DNA of 64,000 nt from an uncultured Bacteroidales bacterium (lineage in GTDB: Bacteria > Bacteroidota > Bacteroidia > Bacteroidales > Bacteroidaceae). Of the stretch, positions 57,291 through 64,000 are shown piece by piece; position 1 is the first letter of the stretch, and the number at the start of each line of letters is the position of its first letter. Where the stretch lies: positions 1 to 64,000 of the forward strand of contig CACZBC010000019.1 in the NCBI GenBank assembly GCA_902779315.1. Reading direction: 5' to 3'. Position numbers and translations under genes: made by a program. Below the pieces are notes generated by a model. It saw only the letters and a list, made by a program, of their open reading frames with translations, searched no databases and was not told where the DNA came from.

Positions 57291-60200
57291 TATCCTAACT
57301 TTGTCTCAACCCATTTCCTTGCATTCACGAACGCCTCTATCCAAGGTGTAACCTCATCCTGACGTCCAGCAGGATAATATCCGCATTGCCAAGGGAAGAA
57401 AGCACGCTCGAGGTGAGGCATCATGGCCAAGTGTCTGCCGTCTGCCGAAGCGATACCTGCGGCCGAGAAGTCGCTGCCGTTCGGGTTGGCGGGATAGCCG
57501 TCGTAGCTGTACTTGAGCACGATATTGTAGTCTTCCTCCTTGCCAGGAAGGTGGAACTTGCCTTCTCCATGTGCCACCCAAATGCCCAATCTGCTGCCAC
57601 TAAGGCTGCCCATCAAGACACTTTGGTTCGTCTGAACAGTCAAGCCGACGAAGTTCGACTCGAATTTATGGCTGTCGTTATGGAGCATCTTGGCTTTCGC
57701 AGTACCAATCAACCCCAGTTCCACCATCAATTGGCACCCGTTGCAAACGCCAAGCGAGAGTGTGTCGGGACGGCTATAGAAACGATCCAGCGCCTCTTTT
57801 GCCTTGGGATTGTAGAGGAAAGCACCTGCCCAACCCTTTGCCGAACCAAGCACATCGCTGTTCGAGAAGCCGCCACAGAAGACGATGAAGTTGATGTCGT
57901 CGAGCGTTTCCCTGCCCGAAATGAGGTCGGTCATCATGACATCTTTGACGTCGAAGCCTGCCAAGTAGAGCATGTAGGCCATCTCCCTCTCGCCATTTGT
58001 GCCTTTCTCGCGGATGATAGCTGCTTTTACGCCACTCTTTTCCCTGCGGTCCGGGTTCAAACCATACTGGCTGAGTTTGCCTGTGAAGCTTGGCAGGAAG
58101 TTCCATTCGAGCGGCTGCTTGCGGTAGTTTTCATAGCGTTCTTTCGCCTTACCGTTGAAGCTTTGCTTGCGGTCGAGCAGATAACTGCTTGCATACCAAA
58201 CATCACGAAGGTAATCGATGCCAAACTGATATTGTGCTCCAGCCTTTTCCATGAGGATGTGTCGCTCTTCGCAAGGACGGCCGATGTTAACATAACCGAC
58301 TCCAGCAGCCTCCAAGAACTTCTTGACCTCCGTTCTGTTTCCGTCGGCAACCTGAATCACGATGCCCGGGTTCTCTGCAAAGAGGAGCTTCACCAGGTCG
58401 TCGCACTTCATCTTGTCAAGGTTTATCTCGAGTCCGCCTTCTGTATTTGCGAAGCACATTTCCAGCAGACAAGTGATGAGACCGCCTGCCGAGATGTCGT
58501 GGCCGGCAAGGATGAGTCCCTTCTTTATCAAGTCTTGAACGGCGTTGAAGGCATCGCGGAAGTACTCCGAATCGCGTACCGTAGGCACATCACTACCGAC
58601 TTTCCCCATGCTTTGGGCAAAGGCGGAACCGCCCAAACGCAGTTCATCGAACGAGAAGTCAATATGATATAATGTAGAGGGACAGTTCTTGAGGACTGGG
58701 CTGACGACCTTCTTGATGTCGCTTACCTGACCGCCACTGGAAACAATGACTGTTCCTGGACTGATTATCTTTGTTCCATCAGGATATTTCTGCGTCATAG
58801 AGAGGCTGTCCTTGCCTGTCGGAACGTTAATCTGAAGAGCGCAACAGAAGTCACTCAACGCTTCAACTGCCTGATACAGACGGGCGTCTTCGCCTTCCTG
58901 AGCACGGCAAGGCCACATCCAGTTGGCGCTAAGACTGACGCTATCCAGTCCTTCTTCGAGTGGCGCCCAAAGGATATTTGTCAGAGATTCTGCGACAGAG
59001 AGGACGCTTCCTGCAGCCGGATTGGCAAGAGCGGCTTGTGGAGCATGACCAAGAGCCGTTGCAATACCTTTCTCGCCACGATAGTCGAGGGCAACCACAC
59101 CACAGTCCGAGAGCGGCAACTGCAGTTCGCCCTGACATTGTTGGCGAGCCACCTTACCCGTCACAGAACGGTCCACCTTGTTGGTCAGCCAGTCCTTGCA
59201 GGCAACTGCCTCAAGCTGAAGCACTCGAGCAACCTTTTCGCTGAGGTCCTTCTGGTCGTAGGAAACGTTCTCGTAAGGACGTTCCACCGTCTTATCTCGC
59301 ATGACAGTCTTGGGGCTGTGGCCAAACATCTGAGCCACATCGAGATCGAACGGACGCTTCCCATCCCCTTGTTGGAAGGCGAAATGGGCATCTCCAGTCG
59401 TTTCTCCGACTACATAAAGCGGAGCGCGCTCCCTTTCTGCAATCTTGCGGACGTGTTCGATGTGTTTCTCGTCGATGAGGAGTCCCATGCGTTCCTGGCT
59501 TTCGTTGGCGATGATTTCCTTAGCCGAAAGGGTCGGGTCGCCGATAGGAAGTTTCGTCATATCAATGAGTCCGCCACACTCTTCTACAAGTTCGGAGAGG
59601 CAGTTCACGTGGCCTGCGCTTCCATGATCGTGGATGCTGACAACGGGATTCACTTCCTCTTCGCAAAGCGCACGCACCAGATTGTTGGCTCGTTTCTGCA
59701 TTTCGGGGTTGGCACGCTGAACTGCGTTGAGTTCGATGCCACTTGAATAGCGACCTGTTTCCACGCTGGAAACGCTGCCGCCACCAAGTCCGATGCGATA
59801 GTTATCACCGCCCACGACCACAATCTTATTGCCTTTCTGGGGTTCTTTCTTCAGGCAATCGCGCTTCGTGCCATAACCTACGCCACCAGCCAACATGATG
59901 ACTTTGTCGTAGGCATATTGTTCCTGACCTTCCTGATGCTCGAACGTCAGCACAGATCCGCAGATAAGGGGCTGTCCGAACTTGTTTCCGAAGTCGGAAG
60001 CACCATTCGAGGCCTTGATGAGAATCTGCTCAGGAGTCTGGTAGAGCCACTTCCTAACGGGCAAGATCTGCTCCCATTCTCGCTCTTCCTCCGTTCTGGG
60101 ATAGCTCGTCATATACACCGCAGTACCTGCGATGGGCCATGAACCTACGCCACCACCCATACGGTCGCGAATCTCGCCACCAGTTCCGGTTGAAGCGCCA

Positions 60201-60976
60201 TTGAAGGGCTCGACCGTAGTCGGGAAGTTGTGCGTCTCAGCTTTGAGGCTGATAACGCTCTCTATGTCACGCACTTCGAAGTAATCGCTCGTGCTGTGGT
60301 CCTTCGGAGCAAATTGCTCAACGACTGGTCCCTCAGCAAACGCCACATTATCTTTATAGGCGGAAATGATGTGATGGGGATTCTCCTGAGTCGTTTTCTT
60401 TATCATCGCGAAGAGGGACGACTCTTTTTCCTCGCCATCTATGATAAATGTGCCGCCAAAGATCTTGTGTCGGCAATGCTCACTATTGATTTGAGCGAAG
60501 CCAAAGACCTCACTGTCAGTGAGTTTCCTGCCGAGCTGGCCTTCCACTTGATGCAGGTATTCTATCTCTTCGGGGGACAGCGCGAGGCCTTCCTGCTCGT
60601 TGTATTCCTCCAGATTGTCAATGCTGAGGATGGGCTCGGGGTTCTTGTTGATGGTGAAGATGTCCTGATTCAGGCCATGATAGAGGCGCTGAAGCATGGG
60701 GTCGTAGTCAGCATTCTCGTCCTTTACGGGGAAGTATTCCTCTATTCTCGAAATGCCTTCGATGGCCATATTCTGCGTGATTTCCACTGCGTTAGTGCTC
60801 CAGGGCGTAATCATTTCGCGGCGAGGACCGACGAAATAGCCTTGCAGGTTCTCTTCCTTTTCAGTATTCGCTTCTCCATAAAGCCAGCAGAGTTTCTCGA
60901 CTTCGGCTTTCGTCAGGGCCTTTTTGCTTTCAGTTGCGATAATGCTTTGCTGGGGTGTCTTGAAAAAAGTAATCAT
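57290..60976 (-). CDS. purL: Phosphoribosylformylglycinamidine synthase
   Basis: 1228 residues, the large single-chain PurL. The N-terminal domain, two FGAM synthase halves (SEHCRHKIFGG; GDNYRIGLGGGSVSSV; ICGSV) and a C-terminal glutaminase domain (GVCNGCQLMVELGL with the nucleophile Cys; WVAHGEGKF with His) are present. It makes FGAM in purine synthesis from FGAR, glutamine and ATP. The start at 60976 (MITFFKTPQQ) lies 25 bases after a promoter box at 61002-61009; the longer reading from 61054 begins upstream of that promoter and is rejected. Confidence 0.95.
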   Translation of the reverse strand: MITFFKTPQQSIIATESKKALTKAEVEKLCWLYGEANTEKEENLQGYFVGPRREMITPWSTNAVEITQNMAIEGISRIEEYFPVKDENADYDPMLQRLYHGLNQDIFTINKNPEPILSIDNLEEYNEQEGLALSPEEIEYLHQVEGQLGRKLTDSEVFGFAQINSEHCRHKIFGGTFIIDGEEKESSLFAMIKKTTQENPHHIISAYKDNVAFAEGPVVEQFAPKDHSTSDYFEVRDIESVISLKAETHNFPTTVEPFNGASTGTGGEIRDRMGGGVGSWPIAGTAVYMTSYPRTEEEREWEQILPVRKWLYQTPEQILIKASNGASDFGNKFGQPLICGSVLTFEHQEGQEQYAYDKVIMLAGGVGYGTKRDCLKKEPQKGNKIVVVGGDNYRIGLGGGSVSSVETGRYSSGIELNAVQRANPEMQKRANNLVRALCEEEVNPVVSIHDHGSAGHVNCLSELVEECGGLIDMTKLPIGDPTLSAKEIIANESQERMGLLIDEKHIEHVRKIAERERAPLYVVGETTGDAHFAFQQGDGKRPFDLDVAQMFGHSPKTVMRDKTVERPYENVSYDQKDLSEKVARVLQLEAVACKDWLTNKVDRSVTGKVARQQCQGELQLPLSDCGVVALDYRGEKGIATALGHAPQAALANPAAGSVLSVAESLTNILWAPLEEGLDSVSLSANWMWPCRAQEGEDARLYQAVEALSDFCCALQINVPTGKDSLSMTQKYPDGTKIISPGTVIVSSGGQVSDIKKVVSPVLKNCPSTLYHIDFSFDELRLGGSAFAQSMGKVGSDVPTVRDSEYFRDAFNAVQDLIKKGLILAGHDISAGGLITCLLEMCFANTEGGLEINLDKMKCDDLVKLLFAENPGIVIQVADGNRTEVKKFLEAAGVGYVNIGRPCEERHILMEKAGAQYQFGIDYLRDVWYASSYLLDRKQSFNGKAKERYENYRKQPLEWNFLPSFTGKLSQYGLNPDRREKSGVKAAIIREKGTNGEREMAYMLYLAGFDVKDVMMTDLISGRETLDDINFIVFCGGFSNSDVLGSAKGWAGAFLYNPKAKEALDRFYSRPDTLSLGVCNGCQLMVELGLIGTAKAKMLHNDSHKFESNFVGLTVQTNQSVLMGSLSGSRLGIWVAHGEGKFHLPGKEEDYNIVLKYSYDGYPANPNGSDFSAAGIASADGRHLAMMPHLERAFFPWQCGYYPAGRQDEVTPWIEAFVNARKWVETKLG

Positions 60977-61001
60977 TTTGAGGTCGTTTTTAATTTGCCT
61001 G

Positions 61002-61009
61002 CAAAGGTA
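61002..61009 (-). promoter_or_regulatory. -7 box for purL
   Basis: Minus-strand TACCTTTG, 25 bases upstream of the start at 60976. Confidence 0.65.
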
Positions 61010-61093
61010 CAAAAAAGTTCCATAATTACCAACTATCTCCTTTGATATTTTCAAAAGAAAACATCAAAGCAACAAAAGCCTCCAAGTTCGTCA

Positions 61094-61190
61094 GAAAACG
61101 TGGCACTTTATGATTGCAATCGTAACACTATACGTTTGCGATCATAACACTATACGATTGCCATCGTCACACTATACGTTTGCCGATGAC
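61094..61190. repeat. 22-bp-period intergenic array G
   Basis: Units start at 61094, 61116, 61138, 61160 and (partial) 61182, reading GCAATCGTAACACTATACG and variants. It lies between the purL promoter and the stop of the next gene. Confidence 0.88.
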
Positions 61191-61215
61191 CTTAAGGTCT
61201 CTGAAAGACGAGGGA

Positions 61216-61695
61216 CTATGCGTCCCCCGAGATGTGCTTGTCTATCTCCGCAGCAATCTCGCCAGCCAAGCCTCCATCGTAGCCCACACGAAGCTGGATG
61301 GTGGGATGAAGCGGGTCTCTCGTAGCGATAACTACGGCATATTCGTCAATCGTATAGGGCGTCGCCAAGTTCTTCGACATCACGCCCTCCAAGTCGCTCA
61401 GCCTCATCTCCTCGCCACAAACAATCACCTTATCCTGCGACTTGTAGAAGAGCATCAGGGCTTGTAGCTCGTTAGCCCTCGTCGCACTAAGTTCCACAAC
61501 ATCATCTGCCTGTCCATACTTCGCTTCGACCTCCTCGACATTGGCGTATGTAACCCGCTTTGGAGCAGCCTTTTCAAGCCGATCTATGAAGAAATAAGCG
61601 ATGGGGATGACTATCAAAAGCAGCAACAGATAAGGCCCCACAAAGATGGCCAGCAGGATGATTGCTACGGCAGGAAGAATGAAAGCTCGCTTCAT
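61216..61695 (-). CDS. Unknown protein with N-terminal membrane hairpin
   Basis: 159 residues. Two adjacent hydrophobic segments (about 4-18 and 21-36) followed by a basic stretch and a cytoplasmic domain of about 115 residues, rich in Glu, Val and Ala. No family recognised. Its promoter (61751-61758) and the heptamer array 61706-61740, which lies in its 5' leader, are visible. Confidence 0.65.
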   Translation of the reverse strand: MKRAFILPAVAIILLAIFVGPYLLLLLIVIPIAYFFIDRLEKAAPKRVTYANVEEVEAKYGQADDVVELSATRANELQALMLFYKSQDKVIVCGEEMRLSDLEGVMSKNLATPYTIDEYAVVIATRDPLHPTIQLRVGYDGGLAGEIAAEIDKHISGDA

Positions 61696-61705
61696 AGCTT
61701 GGTTT

Positions 61706-61740
61706 AGAATTAAGAATGAACAGTTAAGAATTAAGAATTA
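61706..61740 (-). repeat. Heptanucleotide repeat (AGAATTA on the plus strand)
   Basis: AGAATTA, AGAATGA, ACAGTTA, AGAATTA, AGAATTA; a rotation of the complement of CTTAATT at 16294. It lies between promoter and start of the 61216-61695 gene, in its leader. Confidence 0.85.
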
Positions 61741-61750
61741 AATCGCAGCA

Positions 61751-61758
61751 CAAAGTTA
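61751..61758 (-). promoter_or_regulatory. -7 box for the membrane-hairpin protein
   Basis: Minus-strand TAACTTTG, 55 bases upstream of the start at 61695. Confidence 0.55.
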
Positions 61759-61769
61759 CGAAATAATTC

Positions 61770-62003
61770 TTAATTCTCATTCATGCGACAAATCGTGCAA
61801 GGTCGCTTCCCCTTGAACGTCTTCTTCACCTTGATGTAACCCGCCGAAGACAGTTTGTCTATTTGAACGCTCAAGTTGCCTGCAGTCGCTCCCGTCTGCT
61901 CCTTGATGTAAGGGAACTCGGCCTCCTCGGTGCTGATGAGCAAAGACATTACCGCCAATCGAAGTTCGGCGTGCAATAATGGGTCTAATGGCTGGAAGTT
62001 CAT
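61770..62003 (-). CDS. Winged-helix regulator, probably C-terminally shortened
   Basis: 77 residues. PLDPLLHAELRLAVMSLLIS, then EQTGATAGNLSVQIDKLSSAGYI and KKTFKGKRPCTICRM form the winged-helix DNA-binding core of the small Bacteroidota regulators paired with a membrane protein. Related proteins that I recall run about 20 residues further through a dimer helix; here the frame stops after CRMNEN in a stretch that turns into AATTCTTAATTC heptamers, so the end may have been replaced by repeat sequence. The gene starts two bases after the membrane protein stop. Confidence 0.78.
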   Translation of the reverse strand: MNFQPLDPLLHAELRLAVMSLLISTEEAEFPYIKEQTGATAGNLSVQIDKLSSAGYIKVKKTFKGKRPCTICRMNEN

Positions 62004-62004
62004 A

Positions 62005-62667
62005 TTACTTTTTCCTTATAAGCATCCAACCTGGGAGCGTCAGGCCGACAAGGGCAAAGAGGAAAATGTAGTCGCAAGGCCTGATGAGACTCAATTTGCC
62101 AAACTCCGTAGGTGACAAGAGACGACCTAATATAAGCGAGAAAAAGCCACAGCGCAATATAATAAAGGATAGCAATCCGAACCATACCAACGAGCTCTTC
62201 TTAAGGATCAGACCTGTTATGCTTACTGCCACAGCCAGCAGCGTGATGACAGTAGGCGTTATATGCATTCCCGCACAAAGATAGACATCGGGACTTTCAT
62301 AGACTACCAAATATCTATTCCACACGACAGCAATAACGGAATAAACAAGCGCAAAAGTCAAGATGGTGTACCAAGTCTTCTTGACTAACGTGCCTACCAG
62401 ACTCTCAGGAACAGGCACTCGGTTTCTGTTGATGTACTTCATCACCAGCCAAATAACGACAGGAAAAGCGAACCAAAGCAAGTGCGCTATAGGTGTCCGA
62501 GTTAATAGGTTAACACCTGCCACGATGACTGACATAAGCATAGTTGTCAAACCTGAAACGAAAAGCCACTGCCCCGTATCTTTCGACACAGCTCTGCGAC
62601 TCTTTTCAATCTGCTCGGTGATAATCTCAAGACTGCGCTCAGCAGTCAGCTCCATGTTTTCTTCCAT
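62005..62667 (-). CDS. Six-helix membrane protein paired with the winged-helix regulator
   Basis: 220 residues with an N-terminal cytosolic helix (1-32, MEENMELTAERSLEIITEQ) and about six membrane helices. Pairs of such a membrane protein with a small winged-helix regulator recur in Bacteroidota; the membrane partner may sense a signal or sequester the regulator. Function is unknown. Transcribed from 62731-62738, where inverted CGTTTTATAACG-like sites suggest control by the encoded regulator. Confidence 0.75.
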   Translation of the reverse strand: MEENMELTAERSLEIITEQIEKSRRAVSKDTGQWLFVSGLTTMLMSVIVAGVNLLTRTPIAHLLWFAFPVVIWLVMKYINRNRVPVPESLVGTLVKKTWYTILTFALVYSVIAVVWNRYLVVYESPDVYLCAGMHITPTVITLLAVAVSITGLILKKSSLVWFGLLSFIILRCGFFSLILGRLLSPTEFGKLSLIRPCDYIFLFALVGLTLPGWMLIRKK

Positions 62668-62708
62668 AGTTTCCTGTTTTAAGTGGTTATTATTAAAGTG
62701 TTTCGATA

Positions 62709-62764
62709 CGTTTTATAACGTTCGACGATGCAAAGGTAAATTAGTTTACGTTATAAACCAAACG
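62709..62764. promoter_or_regulatory. Candidate operator sites around the regulator-pair promoter
   Basis: CGTTTTATAACG (62709-62720) is nearly palindromic and has an inverted relative CGTTATAAACC (62749-62759) followed by AAACG on the other side of the -7 box TACCTTTG (62731-62738, minus strand). The spacing is about 40 bases. Confidence 0.5.
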
Positions 62765-62818
62765 TTTTACAGGAAATCTTTCGATTTGTTGCATCTTTTA
62801 ACATTTCGTGAGAAAAAA

Positions 62819-62849
62819 ACTATGGACTATGGACTCATAACTCTGAACT
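62819..62849 (+). repeat. Heptanucleotide repeat ACTATGG (intergenic)
   Basis: ACTATGG, ACTATGG, ACTCATA, ACTCTGA plus ACTT; it differs from 8771-8800 by two or three bases over 31. Confidence 0.85.
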
Positions 62850-62855
62850 TTTTCG

Positions 62856-62863
62856 TATCTTTG
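62856..62863 (+). promoter_or_regulatory. -7 box for superoxide dismutase
   Basis: TATCTTTG. The message would have an unusually long leader of about 225 bases before 63093. Confidence 0.6.
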
Positions 62864-62894
62864 CAGTCGAAACACTATATAAATATAATTATAG

Positions 62895-63066
62895 GGAGTT
62901 ATGTGATGGAGTTAAATAGGAAGTTATGCGCTACGCGCAGGAAGTAAAGCCAACAAGTTGGCTGGACGATAGCCTTGGACGCTGTTTGCCTATAGGGTAT
63001 TGTCCTTTTATAACTTCCACGAGCGAAGCGAGTTTACTTCCATTTTTACTTCCGCTTTAACTTCCG
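62895..63066 (+). repeat. Inverted array of GGAAGTTA motifs in the sod leader
   Basis: Four forward motifs (GGAGTTA at about 62895 and 62909, GGAAGTTA at about 62919, GGAAGTAA at about 62940) are mirrored by four complementary ones (TAACTTCC, TTACTTCC, TTACTTCC, TAACTTCC between 63011 and 63066). Inside are small palindromes (GCGCTACGCGC, AGCCAACAAGTTGGCT, CGAGCGAAGCGAG). Confidence 0.7.
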
Positions 63067-63092
63067 AGAGCACAATATAAATATAATAAGGT

Positions 63093-63683
63093 ATGGGAAA
63101 GTTTAGTTTGATGGCATTGCCTTACGAGGCAGATGCCCTGCAACCAGTCATCAGTAAGGACACCATTGGCTTCCATCACGGCAAACATCTGGCTGCCTAC
63201 GTCAATAACCTCAACGCACTTCTGCCAGGCAGCGGATTCGAGGAAGCAAGTCTCGAGGAGATTGTCTGCAAGGCAAGTGGCGGCATTCTCAATAATGCGG
63301 GACAAATTTTGAACCACGAACTCTACTTCGGTCAGTTTGCATCCAAGCCGACGAAGGCAGAGCCGACGGGCGCTTTGGCTGAGGCTATTAAGAGAGATTT
63401 CGGTTCGTTCGAGGCTTTCAAGGACGAGTTCCAGAAGAAGGGAGCGACCCTCTTCGGCTCGGGTTGGGTGTGGCTCTCGGCAGATAAGGACGGCAAACTC
63501 GTCATCACGCAAGAGCCGAATGCCGCCAATCCCGTACAGAAAGGCCTCAAGCCCCTGCTGACCTTCGACGTCTGGGAACATGCCTACTACCTCGACTACC
63601 AGAATCGTCGGCCCGATCATCTTGCCGCGCTTTGGCAGATTATTGACTGGGACGTCATAGAGGAAAGGTTGAAAAAGAACTGA
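63093..63683 (+). CDS. sodB: Iron/manganese superoxide dismutase
   Basis: 196 residues. Metal ligands by alignment to E. coli SodB: H28 (GFHHGKH), H75 (ILNHELYFG), D159 and H163 (TFDVWEHAYYLDY). It removes superoxide in the cytoplasm; in Bacteroidales the enzyme often works with either metal, so Fe or Mn cannot be assigned. Expression may be controlled through the long repeat-rich leader. The next gene starts six bases after the stop. Confidence 0.93.
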   Translation: MGKFSLMALPYEADALQPVISKDTIGFHHGKHLAAYVNNLNALLPGSGFEEASLEEIVCKASGGILNNAGQILNHELYFGQFASKPTKAEPTGALAEAIKRDFGSFEAFKDEFQKKGATLFGSGWVWLSADKDGKLVITQEPNAANPVQKGLKPLLTFDVWEHAYYLDYQNRRPDHLAALWQIIDWDVIEERLKKN

Positions 63684-63689
63684 CAGGCA

Positions 63690-64000
63690 ATGGAAGAAGT
63701 CAAGATATATTCCTCTCTTTGGCGGATGATGCTGCTTCTTTTGGCAAGTATCCTTTTCGTCTTTGCCGGCATCTTCATCCTTCACATGCACAGGAACATA
63801 TTTCATCTGGTGGCGGGATGGGTCAGCATCTTGGTCTTCGGCTGCTTCGGCATCGTGTTGCTCTTTTCGTTCATGAAGGAAAGATTTTTCGGTAAGGCTC
63901 ATCTGACCATAAACGACGAAGAACTCACCTACCGAAGATTCAGGACGATACATGTCCGCTTTGCCGATGTGGCGTCCTTCGAGGTCAGGGAAATTGGTGA
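63690..64000 (+). CDS. STM3941-like membrane protein, cut by the window end
   Basis: The frame is open from ATG 63690 to the last base (103 codons). Two membrane helices (about 12-31 and 39-58) are followed by a cytoplasmic beta-rich part (KAHLTINDEELTYRRFRTIHV), the layout of STM3941/PH-like small proteins. It starts six bases after the sod stop, so the two genes are cotranscribed. Function unknown. Confidence 0.7.
   Translation, partial: MEEVKIYSSLWRMMLLLLASILFVFAGIFILHMHRNIFHLVAGWVSILVFGCFGIVLLFSFMKERFFGKAHLTINDEELTYRRFRTIHVRFADVASFEVREIG

Larger units (their letters stand above)
62668..63092. other. 425-base divergent region with operator-like and repeat elements
   Basis: Contains the minus-strand promoter 62731-62738 with flanking CGTTATAAA sites, the ACTATGG heptamers at 62819-62849, the plus-strand promoter at 62856-62863 and a 170-base leader rich in GGAAGTTA motifs before the superoxide dismutase gene. 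No convincing ORF above 15 codons. Confidence 0.6.

Noticed and set aside
57386..58672. 428-codon plus-strand ORF inside purL
   Set aside because: Purely antisense to well conserved purL sequence.
60977..61054. Longer purL start at 61054
   Set aside because: It would begin upstream of the promoter box at 61002-61009, and the extra residues are unlike PurL.
62906..62947. 13-codon ORF in the sod leader as a regulatory peptide
   Set aside because: It runs through the repeat motifs, has no runs of one amino acid, and no attenuator-like hairpin follows it.

Overview
The window reads as one contig from a Bacteroidota bacterium of the order Bacteroidales, probably Prevotellaceae or Bacteroidaceae; I cannot name a genus. 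The signs are Bacteroidota-type -7 promoter boxes (TAnnTTTG) ahead of most transcription units, AT-rich ribosome-binding regions instead of strong Shine-Dalgarno sites, PorQ of the type IX secretion system, an ExbB/ExbD/ExbD/TonB set, GH92/GH97/GH43 glycosidases and a trpBEGDCFA operon order.

Layout: 1-4.4 kb is an accessory block (two small unknown proteins, an OB-fold protein, a VirE_N/DUF3987 primase-like protein, then a toxin-antitoxin remnant). 4.4-17.9 kb is mostly core: a LuxR-type regulator, a decayed exported protein, a GT-C membrane glycosyltransferase, a DUF1573 protein, MeaB, IspH, Cmk, PorQ, TonB, a prenyl synthase, TatD, tRNA-Ser and the ExbB/D operon. 18.2-37.8 kb is a biosynthetic cluster related to aryl polyene/flexirubin clusters: three ketosynthases (two with extra ketosynthase-like C-terminal domains), three acyl carrier proteins, an O-methyltransferase, several acyltransferases, a glycosyltransferase-acyltransferase fusion, two CrtI-type flavoproteins, a LolA-like carrier, an MMPL exporter and an AMP-ligase. 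It has no visible ketoreductase, dehydratase or ammonia lyase. 37.8-47.2 kb holds glycosidases and metabolic genes, then three tRNAs. 49-55.4 kb is the tryptophan operon behind a leader peptide with three consecutive Trp codons and an attenuator hairpin; its last gene, trpA, has lost about 64 bp including the catalytic Glu. 56-64 kb carries a split chromate-type transporter, purL, a small regulator/membrane-protein pair and superoxide dismutase.

Three non-coding layers run across these regions. (1) Seven intergenic arrays keep an exact 22-bp period with a variable sequence built round GTGACGTTTGC; they lie at operon boundaries, including three around or inside the polyene cluster and two flanking the trp operon. 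(2) Heptanucleotide repeats of several unrelated sequences (GTTGTCT, ACTATGA, CTTAATT, AATGGTC, ATTCAAA) occur between genes and also inside coding regions, where they form signal peptides or linkers and in one ketosynthase make a five-copy tract that could switch the reading frame. (3) GC-rich palindromic elements are inserted in frame in the primase-like gene and in a ketosynthase. Three genes (a RelE-type toxin, an exported protein and trpA) carry short internal deletions, so decay or assembly error should be separated by read mapping.
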